Notes under the pieces: model-generated
What the model was told of the DNA's origin: nothing
Database searches by the model: none
What the model saw: only the letters and a program-made list of their open reading frames with translations
Shown: positions 1 through 12,700 of the stretch, piece after piece
Position numbering within the stretch: the stretch's first letter is position 1
Layout: each line of letters starts with the position of its first letter
Translations under genes and position numbers: made by a program
From: Liolophura sinensis
Taxonomy: Eukaryota; Mollusca; Polyplacophora; Chitonida; Chitonidae
Reading direction: 5' to 3'
Assembly: GCF_032854445.1 (NCBI RefSeq)
Contig: NC_088304.1
Coordinates: 17,333,850-17,397,849, forward strand
Length of the DNA stretch: 64,000 nucleotides

Positions 1-57
1 GCTGGCAAACCCTACCATGTGCGACTGGAAACCAGCATGGGCTGGACTTAAATCCAC
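1..57 (-). mobile_element. SINE-A fragment at the left edge
   Basis: A short piece of the most common repeat of the window (SINE-A, fully described at 13051-13309), in reverse orientation. The '...accagcatgggctggactt...' stretch matches the region around and after the box-B-like segment of full copies. It is cut by the window edge and diverged. Confidence 0.5.
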
Positions 58-81
58 AGCATCTGTATTGATGAGAATTTT

Positions 82-205
82 CTGAGTCATTGTATATGTG
101 CTGGGCTAACTGGTGTTTCAGGCTGAGTCACTGTATTTGTGCTGGGCTAACTGGTGTTTCAGGCTGAGTCACTGTATATGTGTTGGGCTATCTGGTGTTT
201 CAGGC
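82..205. repeat. 41-bp tandem repeat, three copies
   Basis: Three near-identical 41-bp units that begin with ctgagtcactgta and contain ctgggctaactggtgtttc. They lie in the ASL intron downstream of exon 9. The open frame through them is a product of the repeat and has no recognisable protein signature. Confidence 0.85.
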
Positions 206-727
206 TGTCTTTATAAAAAATATTTCACTTATATGAAGATAGCCAATTTATGGATGCCCAGAGCTTACCATCTGCTTTTCACAAGTAAATATGTCAACAT
301 GCACTGCAAAGATTTCCATCCCATATTGATAGAGGGAAGGTAAATCCAGCAAAGGCCGAATTTATGTTGAAATGTTGAAAAGTTGTTGTCCAAGGCTGGG
401 AAATTTTGAACCAACACCCATAGTGACTTGTCTTTGTATTCAAAGAGTTAGAAGATAAGCAACTCAACCAGATGACCATGACCTGTCAATACTCCATTCC
501 CACAATGAGCAAAAACCAACACTGTGGACTGAAATGCATGTCAAAAGAGCTAAACATTACATGAAAACAACAAATATTCACTTTTAAAAGTTTTTTGTGT
601 TCAATGTCTTTTAGAAACATTAACTTCCCTCAATTCAGAGCTCATGTCCAAAATGTCAGTACCACTATTCACACTGCATTGCTGTCATATTCACTTTGAC
701 AGTTCCAAAGCTATGTTAATATCTTAC
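206..727. other. ASL intron 9, no feature seen
   Basis: AT-rich DNA after the exon 9 splice donor. I looked on the minus strand for the next expected ASL segment, leading to the SxLMPQKKNP signature, and did not find it, so the rest of the gene must lie left of the window. Confidence 0.6.
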
Positions 728-790
728 TGATGTAGTCCCGATCACTAACCGCATCCAGACTGTTTCCTGTAACACCTTCAAACTTTAACT
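728..790 (-). CDS. ASL: ASL exon 9
   Basis: 63 bp, entered in phase 1 and left in phase 1 (acceptor ttattccag, donor A|GTAAGA). It encodes [20 protein letters not shown], matching the ASL segment LNFG..T.NSMDATSERDFV. It is the last ASL exon inside the window. Confidence 0.93.
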
Positions 791-3700
791 CTGGAATAAA
801 ACAAGATTTTTGGAATTTATATCTAACCAGGAAATTCACTGAGAGCTTTAGTTAATGCAACTCTTTTAGTATAATACATGTATGAAATCAATGCATATGT
901 GTCTTGTGTATTTTGCAGAAAAATATTGGACTTAAAAGGATACATAAAACCTAGCTTTTTTATTTCTTAATGCAAAGCTTATGATGTGGCCTACCACATA
1001 TAACTACTAAAACGCTTTTCGGCCTTCAACTTGGGGAATAAAAATGACAGTTTTAGTAAGGCACCCCAGCGGTGAGTCCAGAAATTAAGTAGTGTGTGCT
1101 GTGGTGATGCCAACAGTGATTATTATCAGAACTACTTTTCATTTGGGGGAAGTGAGCAAATTGGGGGAAGTGAGCAAATTGGGGGAAATGAGCAAATTGG
1201 GGGAAATGAGCAAATTGGGGGAAGTGAGCAAATTGGGGGAAGTGAGCAAATTGGGGGAAATGAGCAAATTGGGGGAAGTGAGCAAATTGGGGCAAGTGAG
1301 CAAATTGGGGCAAGTGAGCAAATTGGGGCAATTGAGTAAATTGGGGCAATTGAGTAAATTGAGGGAAGTGAGCAAATTGGGGCAAGTGAGCAAATTGGGG
1401 GAAAGTGAGCAAATTGGGGTGCTAAGCTGGTCCTGTAAGCTGTCAGAATATTTCCGACCATTAAAGAAAAACGTGCATAAAATAGAAGGCTTATTATTAC
1501 AGAAACAAAAAAAATGTGCCTCAAAAATATTTTTTTTCATCTTCCTTCATGTTCCTTAAAACTACTGTATATAAAAATATATTTTAGAGCACTTTTTCAT
1601 GTATCCTTTGTGGATTGTCTTACAACGGAATAATTAATATATCTGATTTATTTATCTGATTGGTGTTTTTTGAATATTTCAATTATACATATATGACAGC
1701 CAGCATTATGGTGGGAGGAACCAGAGCAAAGCCCGGAGGAAACCCAAGACTATCCGCAGGTTGCTGTCAGACCTTCCCATGTACGACTGGAGAGGAAGCC
1801 AGCATAAGCTGGATGTAAACGAATAATTAATGACCAACATCCTGGTGTAACTGTAACGTACTTATCAACAAACAGATAAAGCTGAAGAACAGAATGTCTA
1901 ACCTAAACTGGACTAAAAGGTGGAAAATAAACTTTAACAAACACCTAATTCTTGAGAAATGAGGTCTAATGCCCAGCTTAACTGTGCCTGTAATCAGCCC
2001 AGTTTTGTTGTGCCATACAAGCCTTCAGTACCGAACAAACAAGATTGGCCCAGTCTTGGTTCAAAGCAGCTCTGTAAAGGTCCTCTTCTGGGTTTTTATA
2101 CAGGCCCAATTTGAGTGGGTGAGTGAGTGAGTGCCTGGGGTTTAACGTCGTACAATTTGTCAGTCATATGACGATGAAGGAATCCTTAGTGTGCATGTAA
2201 TGTGTTGCCAGGATGGATTTCCACCGCTCTTACCTAGTGCTGCTCCACTGAGATGCCTTACCGATGGCAAGTAAGCTGCCCCGCCAGAGCCATCATACCG
2301 ATACGAGTCAACCAGTCCTAGCACTATCCCCTCAATGCTGAACGCCAAGCGAGGAAATTACAAGTTCCTCATTTAAGGTCTTAGGTGCGACTTGACCCAG
2401 GATCACCCCTGGATCTACCACTCCCAAAGCAGACGGCCCAATTGGAAACCACTGTGCGTGCCAAAAGCCTATAATAAGGTGAATTAACAGCCCTAACACA
2501 AGAAAGCGTCCAGTCACGTATCAGCCCAGTTTAAAAATGTTAACTGGGTCGGAATCACCATTTCTGAGAACCAAACATTTTTAGAACCTTGTCTTTCTGA
2601 GAATTATCCCTCTACATTTCTCAGAATCTCCTAATATTTCTTATTTTTCTCAAAGTCTCCCGTTACAAAATCAACATCCCCATTTCTCTGACAGCCTTAC
2701 CTTTGGCCAGAAATTCTCTGTCCACATTAAATGGATTTCCTGCCAGAGCACCACTGCCATAGACAAAACAGATGAGTGTGAGCATAATATTAAAACAATT
2801 GTGAACTAGAACTGCATGCAGTTTTACGGCTTCCAATCGGTTTGTAGACACTGTTTTCAGCATGTATGCCACAATAAATCAGTTTCAGAACACCACAATG
2901 TAACGATTGTTGTTGCAGCGTTGTTTGTGTGTCATGACCGAAAGCAGCATACAGTACAGCCAGATCCTAACCTTAAATCCTTCACCAATTAACAATATGC
3001 TGAATATGTTCTGCCCATGCCATCATTTGTGGATGATCAGAGTTTATTTTCATTATCAGGTACCATTTTCCATCCCATAGCTGGTGGGCTGACTCCAGCC
3101 GGTGGGCTGACTCCAGCCGGTGGGCTGACTCCAGGACTTCAGTCAAACACCTTCAATGAATTGATGAGCTCTTTATCTGATGGCTTTCATACATGGTCAG
3201 GCCATGTAAGAGAGTCTGCTGTATACTTTCGTCAGTACTTGATGTTACTATTTACTCTATTCTGTGTCCATGAAATGAAACATGTAATGTAATGATGTAA
3301 TGAACATACTGGTGTGACCTCATGGACTTCAAAGGTGCACAAATTCAAGCTCAAAAGGCTATATTGTCCTATTTTCAACTAATACTTCCAAGTGCACGGA
3401 ACTATGTGATGAAAATGCTGACGTGACTGTGCTGATCTCTCATATGCAAAACTGAGTTAATCCAAGCTAGGTTGTGAGAGAAAGTACACGGACATGGCAT
3501 TGGGACATACTGATACAATTTCATCATGACTATTGTCCACAGAAGACTTTGACACTAAGCGAGTGCCGTATTATTTGATTTGGATGGGCTTTTACAGCCT
3601 TACAGGAGTAAAAAATAAATATTCTGAACAAATATCTGAACTGAAACTGGATATTTTATGCCGACCAGGTAATGTCATCAAATCCGCTGCTGATAGTGTT

Positions 3701-6700
3701 GCCATGGTGACATGATCATCCTTGTATGCTTGATGGCCAGCTTTTTGTCGCTGGTGATGACAGTAGATTTGTTCACCGTAAGCCGTGTATGATAAAAGGG
3801 TAGAATCCAATCATACTGTGTCTGCTGCCTGCTTGAGGGCATTTAGACGAGTTGGTGTCTGCTGCCTGCTTGAGGACATTTGGACGAGTTGGTTTTTGTT
3901 GCCTGCTTGAGGGCATTTGGATGAGTTGGTGTCTCCTGTACATTTACTACCTTGGACTTGGGAACTAAAAAAAGCTTAACTTTGCATCCGTGTATGAGAG
4001 CCTATTAACATTTGCTAAAAACAGTCACTAACACTGACACTTTGTAACCTCTAAAAATCAGATTAAAGCTTTGTAACGGTGATTTAAAAATTCCATTTTT
4101 TTTGGGAGTTTTAACTGCTATTTTCACAAAAAGTATGGCTCGTAGAAACAGAAAATCTGACTTGAGTTCAGTAGGTCAACCTACATCCAAACTTGTAACT
4201 TTAAATTCAAAATAAGTCATTGCATGGTGCTGAACCAATATTAATATGCATACAAACATGTAGATTTTCACGTAAACTTACTCTTTCATTTGCAAAAACG
4301 TTGATGAAATTTGGGTAACTGTTTTTAATATTCATACCTGCCAAGAGGAAGTATATTCACTCTACCACGTATCTCATCCAGACGCTCCAAATCTCTCTTC
4401 AGCATCCAGGCATAACTGACAACAATTCACAGTGATGGGACATACAGTATGAGTTATCATATCACATGATTTATTGAGTATGTACAATTTATTTATTTAT
4501 TCACTTGGTTGGTGTTTTACGCCATACTCAAGAATATTTCATCTATACGACAGTGGCCAGCATTATGGTGGGAAGAAACCGGGCAGAGCCCGGCAGAAAC
4601 CCATGACCATCTGCAGGTTTCTGAAAGACCTTTCCACGCACGGCCGGAGAGGAAGCCAACGTAAGCTGGTTTTTAAACTCACAGGAACGGACACGGACAG
4701 GTACTGACACAAGGTCAGGTGGAGTGACATTAGCATATCTCCTCGACAGATGCAAAACCCAGTCACAGCACAGACAGCTACTGACACAAGGTCAGGTGGA
4801 GTGACATTAGCATATCTCCTTAATAGATGCAACACCCAGTCACAGCACAGACAGCTACTGACACAAGGTCAGGTGGAGTGACATCAGCATATCTCCTCGA
4901 CAGATGCAACACCCTGTCACAGCACAGACAGCTACTGACACAAGGTCAGGTGGAGTGACATTAGCATATCTCCTCGACAGATGCAACACCCAGTCACATC
5001 ACAGACAGCTACTGACACAAGGTCAGGTGGCGTGACATCAGCATATCTCCTTAATAGATGCAACACCCAGTCACAGCACAGACAGCTACTGTCACAAGGT
5101 CAGGTGAAGTGACATTAGCATATCTCCTTGACAGATGCAACACCCAGTCACAGCACAGACAGCTACTGACACAAGGTCAGGTGGAGTGACATTAGCATAT
5201 CTCCTTGACAGATGGAACACCCTGTCACAGCACAGACAGCTACTGACACAAGGTCAGGTGGAGTGACATTAGCATATCTCCTTAACAGATGCAACACCCA
5301 GTCACAGCACAGGCAGCTACTGACACAAAGTCAAGTGGAGTGACATTAGCATATCTCCTTAACAGATGCAACACCCAGTCACAGCACAGACAGCTACTGA
5401 CACAAGGTCAGGTGGCGTGACATCAGCATATCTCCTTAACAGATGCAACACCCAGTCACAGCACAGACAGCTACTGACACAAGGTCAGGTGGAGTGACAT
5501 TAGCATATCTCCTCGACAGATGCAACACCCAGTCACAGCACAGACAGCTACTGTCACAAGGTCAGGTGGAGTGACATTAGCATATCTCCTCGACAGATGC
5601 AACACCCAGTCACAGCACAGACAGCTACTGACACAAGGTCAGGTGGAGTGACATTAGCATATCTCCTCAACAGATGCAACACCCCGTCACAGCACAGACA
5701 GCTACTGACACAAGGTCAGGTGGAGTGACATTAGCATATCTCCTCGACAGATGCAACACCCAGTCACAGCACAGACAGCTACTGTCACAAGGTCAGGTGG
5801 AGTGACATTAGCATATCTCCTCGACAGATGCAACACCCAGTCACAGCACAGACAGCTACTGACACAAGGTCAGGTGGAGTGACATTAGCATATCTCCTTA
5901 ACAGATGCAACACCCAGTCACAGCACAGACAGCTACTGTCACAAGGTCAGGTGGAGTGACATTAGCATATCTCCTCGACAGATGCAACACCCAGTCACAG
6001 CACAGACAGCTACTGACACAAGGTCAGGTGGAGTGACATTAGCATATCTCCTCGACAGATGCAACACCCAGTCACAGCACAGACAGCTACTGACACAAGG
6101 TCAGGTGGCGTGACATCAGCATATCTCCTTAATAGATGCAACACCCCGTCACAGCACAGACAGCTACTGACACAAGGTCAGGTGGAGTGACATTAGCATA
6201 TCTCCTCGACAGATGCAACACCCAGTCACAGCACAGACAGCTACTGTCACAAGGTCAGGTGGAGTGACATTAGCATATCTCCTCGACAGATGCAACACCC
6301 CGTCACAGCACAGACAGCTACTGACACAAGGTCAGGTGGAGTGACATTAGCATATCTCCTCGACAGATGCAACACCCAGTCACAGCACAGACAGCTACTG
6401 ACACAAGGTCAGGTGGAGTGACATTAGCATATCTCCTCGACAGATGCAACACCCAGTCACAGCACAGACAGCTACTGACACAAGGTCAGGTGGAGTGACA
6501 TTAGCATATCTCCTTGACAGATGGAACACCCTGTCACAGCACAGACAGCTACTGACACAAGGGCAGGTGGAGTGACATTAGCATATCTCCTCGACAGATG
6601 CAACACCCCGTCACAGCACAGACAGCTACTGACACAAGGGCAGGTGGAGTGACATTAGCATATCTCCTTAACAGATGCAACACCCAGTCACAGCACAGAC

Positions 6701-9700
6701 AGCTACTGTCACAAGGTCAGGTGGAGTGACATTAGCATATCTCCTTTATAGATGCAACACCCAGTCACAGCACAGACAGCTACTGACACAAGGTCAGGTG
6801 GAGTGACATTAGCATATCTCCTCGACAGATGCAACACCCAGTCACAGCACAGACAGCTACTGACACAAGGTCAGGTGGAGTGACATTAGCATATCTCCTC
6901 GACAGATGCAACACCCAGTCACAGCACAGACAGCTACTGACACAAGGTCAGGTGGAGTGACATTAGCATATCTCCTCGACAGATGCAACACCCAGTCACA
7001 GCACAGACAGCTACTGACACAAGGTCAGGTGGAGTGACATTAGCATATCTCCTTAACAGATGCAACACCCAGTCACAGCACAGACAGCTAGTGGCTCAAG
7101 GTGAAGTGGAGTGACATTAGCATATCTCCTCAACAGATGCAACACCCAGTCACAGCACAGACAGCTACTGACACAAGGTCAGGTGGCAAGACATCAGCAT
7201 ATCTCCTCGACAGATGCAACACCCAGTCACAGCACAGACAGCTACTGACACAAGGTCAGGTGGCGTGACATCAGCATATCTCCTCGACAGATGCAACACC
7301 CAGTCACAGCACAGACAGCTACTGACACAAGGTCAGGTGGCGTGACATCAGCATATCTCCTCGACAGATGCAACACCCAGTCACAGCACAGACAGCTACT
7401 GACACAAGGTCAGGTGGAGTGACATTAGCATATCTCCTTAATAGATGCAACACCCAGTCACAGCACAGACAGCTACTGACACAAGGTCAGGTGGAGTGAC
7501 ATTAGCATATCTCCTCGACAGATGCAACACCCAGTCACAGCACAGACAGCTACTGACACAAGGTCAGGTGGAGTGACATTAGCATATCTCCTCGACAGAT
7601 GCAACACCCAGTCACAGCACGGACAGCTACTGACACAAGGTCAGGTGGAGTGACATTAGCATATCTCCTCGACAGATGCAACACCCAGTCACAGCACAGA
7701 CAGCTACTGACACAAGGTCAGGTGGAGTGACATTAGCATATCTCCTCGACAGATGCAACACCCAGTCACAACACAGACAGCTACTGACACAAGGTCAGGT
7801 GGAGTGACATTAGCATATCTCCTTGACAGATGCAACACCCAGTCACAACACAGACAGCTACTGACACAAGGTCAGGTGGAGTGACATTAGCATATCTCCT
7901 CGACAGATGCAACACCCAGTCACAACACAGACAGCTACTGACACAAGGTCAGGTGGAGTGACATTAGCATATCTCCTCGACAGATGCAACACCCAGTCAC
8001 AGCACAGACAGCTACTGACACAAGGTCAGGTGGAGTGACATTAACATATCTCCTCGACAGATGCAACACCCAGTCACAGCACAGACAGCTACTGACACAA
8101 GGTCAGGTGGAGTGACATTAACATATCTCCTCGACAGATGCAACACCCAGTCACAGCACAGACAGCTACTGACACAAGGTCAGGTGGAGTGACATTAGCA
8201 TATCTCCTCGACAGATGTAACACCCCGTCACAGCACAGACAGCTACTGACACAAGGTCAGGTGGAGTGACATTAGCATATCTCCTTAATAGATGCAACAC
8301 CCAGTCACAGCACAGCCAGCTAGTGGCTCAAGGTGAAGTGGAGTGACATTAGCAGATGCGAGTCAAAACACTGACAGTTACCGAAACCAGGTCAACTGTA
8401 GTGACATTAGCATCCCCTTCACCGATGACACAGCAAGTTACAGCACTGATAGTGACTGACACCTGGTTATTAACTGTCATGACATTAACATCCCCTTGAT
8501 AGAGCCCAAACCCAGTCACAGCACTAACAGTTACTCACACCAGGTCAACCAAATTGACTAGACTATCTGTTTGACTCAAACATCTGTTTTGTCACACCAC
8601 CGGACTGACAGTTACTGACACTAAGTCAACTGTAATAACAGAAGCATCCCCTTGACAGACATGCCACACTCAGTCACAGCACTGACACTTACTGACACCT
8701 GGTTAACCATAGTGAAATTAGCATCCACTTGATACAGGCCATTGAATTTGGATGGTTAACATAATCAAAAAATCGATTACGGGTTTTAAGCTTTGAACAA
8801 CCGATCGTTCAGTTACTGATCATTCAGTACTTCCTGGCAGATTTTTTCATTTTATTTACTGTAACTTTGGCAAAGCCCATTAAATTGTACATGAAAATGG
8901 CAAAGTCTATTAAATTGTGTATGAAGTTGGCAAAGTCTATTAAAATGTGTATGAAGTTGGCAAAGTCTATTAAAATGTGTATGAAGTTGGCAAAGTCTAT
9001 TAAATTGTGTATGAAGTTGGCAAAGCCTATTAAATTGTGTATGAAGTTGGCAAAGTCTATTAAAATGTGTATGAAGTTGGCAAAGTCTATTAAATTGTGT
9101 ATGAAGTTGGCAAAGTCTATTAAATTGTGTATGAAGTTGGCAAAGTCTATTAAATTGTGTATGAAGTTGGCTGCACTGCAGGCCCAGGGTGGATCAGGAA
9201 ACCACTATAAAACAAATTTGCCATACACGTTAAGAATCACATGGCTTTCAAAGCCAGACCAGCACGTGTTATATTCCTGAGTATTTTCATTTTCTTTTGA
9301 TGATTAATAATTACTTCTGTAGTTAGCTACATGTAGTATGTATAATATCTGATTGGCTTATGGAGCCCTCACTATCAATGTCTTTTAAAATTGCTTTTCC
9401 TTCCTGAAATGATATATAAACCAATCTAGTGACCCTGACATCCCCTAGACAGATGCAACACCCAGTCGCAGCGCTGAAAGTTACTTACACAAGGTCAAAC
9501 AGTACATGACATATCTTGTAAGGAAGCTAAGCAATGGAAGTACCCAATGCTCATCCAAAGAAAAATGACAACACCAGGGGAAATGTATATATGCAGCATT
9601 AAAGTATTCCACAAAAAGGAAACCTTTTTATTTTTTGTTATGTTGCATAACCAAGATAATATGCTGCTTCCGACAGCTTTGTAAGAATTCCAGATTCTTA

Positions 9701-12700
9701 CAAAGTCAGAACAAAATTTTTATGGCCATTTATATGTTTCATCTCTCGTCAGAAATATTTAAGATAAAATTATTTGTTATTTCCACCCACATAAATCTGT
9801 TTCTTAAGGAACCTGGGTACAGAATAGATGGAAAGTATTGATAAGGATGGCAGATATGACTTAGATGTAAAAAGAATAAACAAAAATGGAACTTTTCTTC
9901 TTCCCATGTCGGTATTGAACGAGTATAGATCTCTATATACATTGTACATGTATATGGATATTGTAGAGGTTTGTACACAAGAGGTTTAGCAGAACAAAAA
10001 CATTCAAGGATTACCATTAAAGAAAAATGAATCACCTAAGTAACCAGTGACTCCATTTGATTGGCTGAGCCCTCTGCAGATGAGTGTATCCAGGCATCAG
10101 TATGTCTATCTCTCTGCAACAAGAAAAGTTTCACAAATTGGCTTAACTGATGGCTGTTGTTTATTCAGAGAAAGACTAAAGTTCTCTGTTGGAATGCCAG
10201 AAATGTGCCACTAGCCTGATTGTGGTTTGTCGGTGGAAAGTGGGCATGCTCTGTTGGAATGCCAGAAATGTGCCACTAGCCTGATTGTGGTTTGTCAGTG
10301 GAAAGTGGGCATGCTCTGTTGGAATGCCAGAAATGTGCCACTAATCTGCTTGTGGTTTGTCTGTGGGAAGTGGGCATGCTCTGTTGGAATGCCAGAAATG
10401 TGCCACTTATCTGATTGTGGTTTGTCTGTGGGAAGTGGGCATGCTCTGTTGGAATGCCAGAAATGTGCCACTAGCCTGATTGTGGTTTGTCTGTGGGAAG
10501 TGGGCATGCTCTGTTGGAATGCCAGAAATGTGCCACTAGCCTGCGTGTGGTTTGTCTGTGGAAAATGGGCTTGCTCTGTTGGAATGCCAGAAATGTGCCA
10601 CTAATCTGCTTGTGGTTTGTCTGTGGGAAGTGGGCATGCTCTGTTGGAATGCCAGAAATGTGCCACTAGCCTGATTGTGGTTTGTCTGTGGGAAGTGGGC
10701 ATGCTCTGTTGGAATGCCAGAAATGTGCCACTAGCCTGCTTGTGGTTTGTCTGTGGAAAATGGGCTTGCTCTGTTGGAATGCCAGAAATGTGCCACTAAT
10801 CTGCTTGTGGTTTGTCTGTGGGAAGTGGGCATGATCTGTTGGAATGCCAGAAATGTGCCACTAGCCTGATTGTGGTTTGTCTGTGGGAAGTGGGCATGCT
10901 CTGTTGGAAGTGGGCATGCTCTGTTGGAATGCCAGAAATGTGCCACTAGCCTGCGAGTGGTTTGTCTGTGGGAAGTGGGAATGCTCTGTTGGAATGCCAG
11001 AAATGTGCCACAAGCCTGCGTGTGGTTTGTCTGTGGGAAGTGGGCATGCTCTGTTGGAATGCCAGAAATGTGCCACAAGCCTGCGTGTGGTTTGTCTGTG
11101 GGAAGTGGGCATGCTCTGTTGGAATGCCAGAAATGTGCCACCAGCCTGCATGTGGTTTGTCTGTGGGAAGTGGGAATGCTCTGTTGGCATGCCAGAAATG
11201 CACCACCAGCCTGCGTGTGGTTTGTCTGTGGGATGTGGGCATGCTCTGTTGGAATGCCAGAAATGTGCCACTAATCTGCTTGTGGTTTGTCAGTGGAGAG
11301 TGGGCATGCTCTGTTGGAATGCCAGAAATGTGCCACAAACCTGCGTGTGGTTTGTCTGTGGAAAGTGGGCAGGCTCTGTTGGAATGCCAGAAATGCGCCA
11401 CCAGCCTGCGTGGTTTGTCTGTGGGAAGTGGGCATGCTCTGTTGGAATGCCAGAAATGTGCAACAAGCCTGCGTGTGATTTGTCTGTGGGAAGTGGGCAT
11501 GCTCTGTTGGAATGCCAGAAATGTGCCACAAGCCTGCGTGTGGTTTGTCTGTGGGAAGTGGGCATGCTCTGTTGGAATGCCAGAAATGCGTCACAAGCCT
11601 GCTTGTGGTTTGTCTGTGGAAAGTGGGCATGCTCTGTTGGAATGCCAGAAATGCGCCACAAGTCTGCGTGTGGTTTGTCTGTGAGAAGTGGGCATGCTCT
11701 GTTGGAATGCCAGAAATGTGCCACAAGCCTGCATGTGGTTTGTCTGTGGGAAGCGGGCATTTTCTGTTGGAATGCCAGAAATGTGCCACTAGCCTGATTG
11801 TGGTTTGTCTGTGGAAAGTGGGCTTGCTCTGTTGGAATGCCTGAAATGTGCCACCAGCCTGCTTGTGGTTTGTCTGTGGAAAGTGGGCATGCTCTGTTGG
11901 AATGCCAGAAATGCGCCACAAGCCTGCTTGTGGTTTGTCTGTGGAAAGTGGGCTTGCTCTGTTGGAATGCCAGAAATGTGCCACCAGCCTGCGTGTGGTT
12001 TGTCTGTGGAAAGTGGGCATGCTCTGTTGAAATGCCAGGAATGTGCCACCAGCCTGCTTGTGGTTGTCTGTGGAAAGTGGGCATGATCTGTTGGAATGCC
12101 AGAAATGTGCCACCAGCCTGATTGTGGTTTGTCCGTGGAAAATGGGCATGCTCTGTTGGAATGCCAGAAATGTGCCACTAGCCTGATTGTGATTTGTCTG
12201 TGGGAAGTGGGAATGCTCTGTTGGAATGCCAGAAATGTGCCACAAGCCTGCGTGTGGTTTGTCTGTGGGAAGTGGGCATGCTCTGTTGGAATGCCAGAAA
12301 TGTGCCACCAGCCTGCGTGTGGTTTGTCTGTGGAAAGTGGGCATGTTCTGTTGGAATGCCAGAAATGTGCCACAAGCCTGCGTGTGGTTTGTCTGTGGGA
12401 AGTGGGCATGCTCTGTTGGAATGCCAGAAATGTGCCACCAGCCTGCTTGTGGTTTGTCTGTGGAAAGTGGGCATGTTCTGTTGGAATGCCTGAAATGTGC
12501 CACCAGCCTGCTTGTGGTTTGTCTGTGGAAAGTGGGCATGCTCTGTTGGAATGCCAGAAATGCACCACCAGCCTGCTTGTGGTTTGTCTGTGGAAAGTGA
12601 GCATTTTCTGTTGGAATGCCAGAAATGTGCCACTAGCCCGATTGTGGTTTGTCTGTGGAAAGTGGGCTTGCTCTGTTTGAATGCCAGAAATGTGACACCA

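Noticed and set aside
1092-1559. ORFs with LGEVSK- and PQFAH-type repeats
   Set aside because: Produced by an 18-bp minisatellite inside an ASL intron.
4695-8395. Regular repeats suggesting a CRISPR array
   Set aside because: Units are directly adjacent without unique spacers, the host is an animal, and the array lies in an intron.
8867-9280. ORF with [10 protein letters not shown] repeats
   Set aside because: Produced by a 30-bp minisatellite inside an ASL intron.
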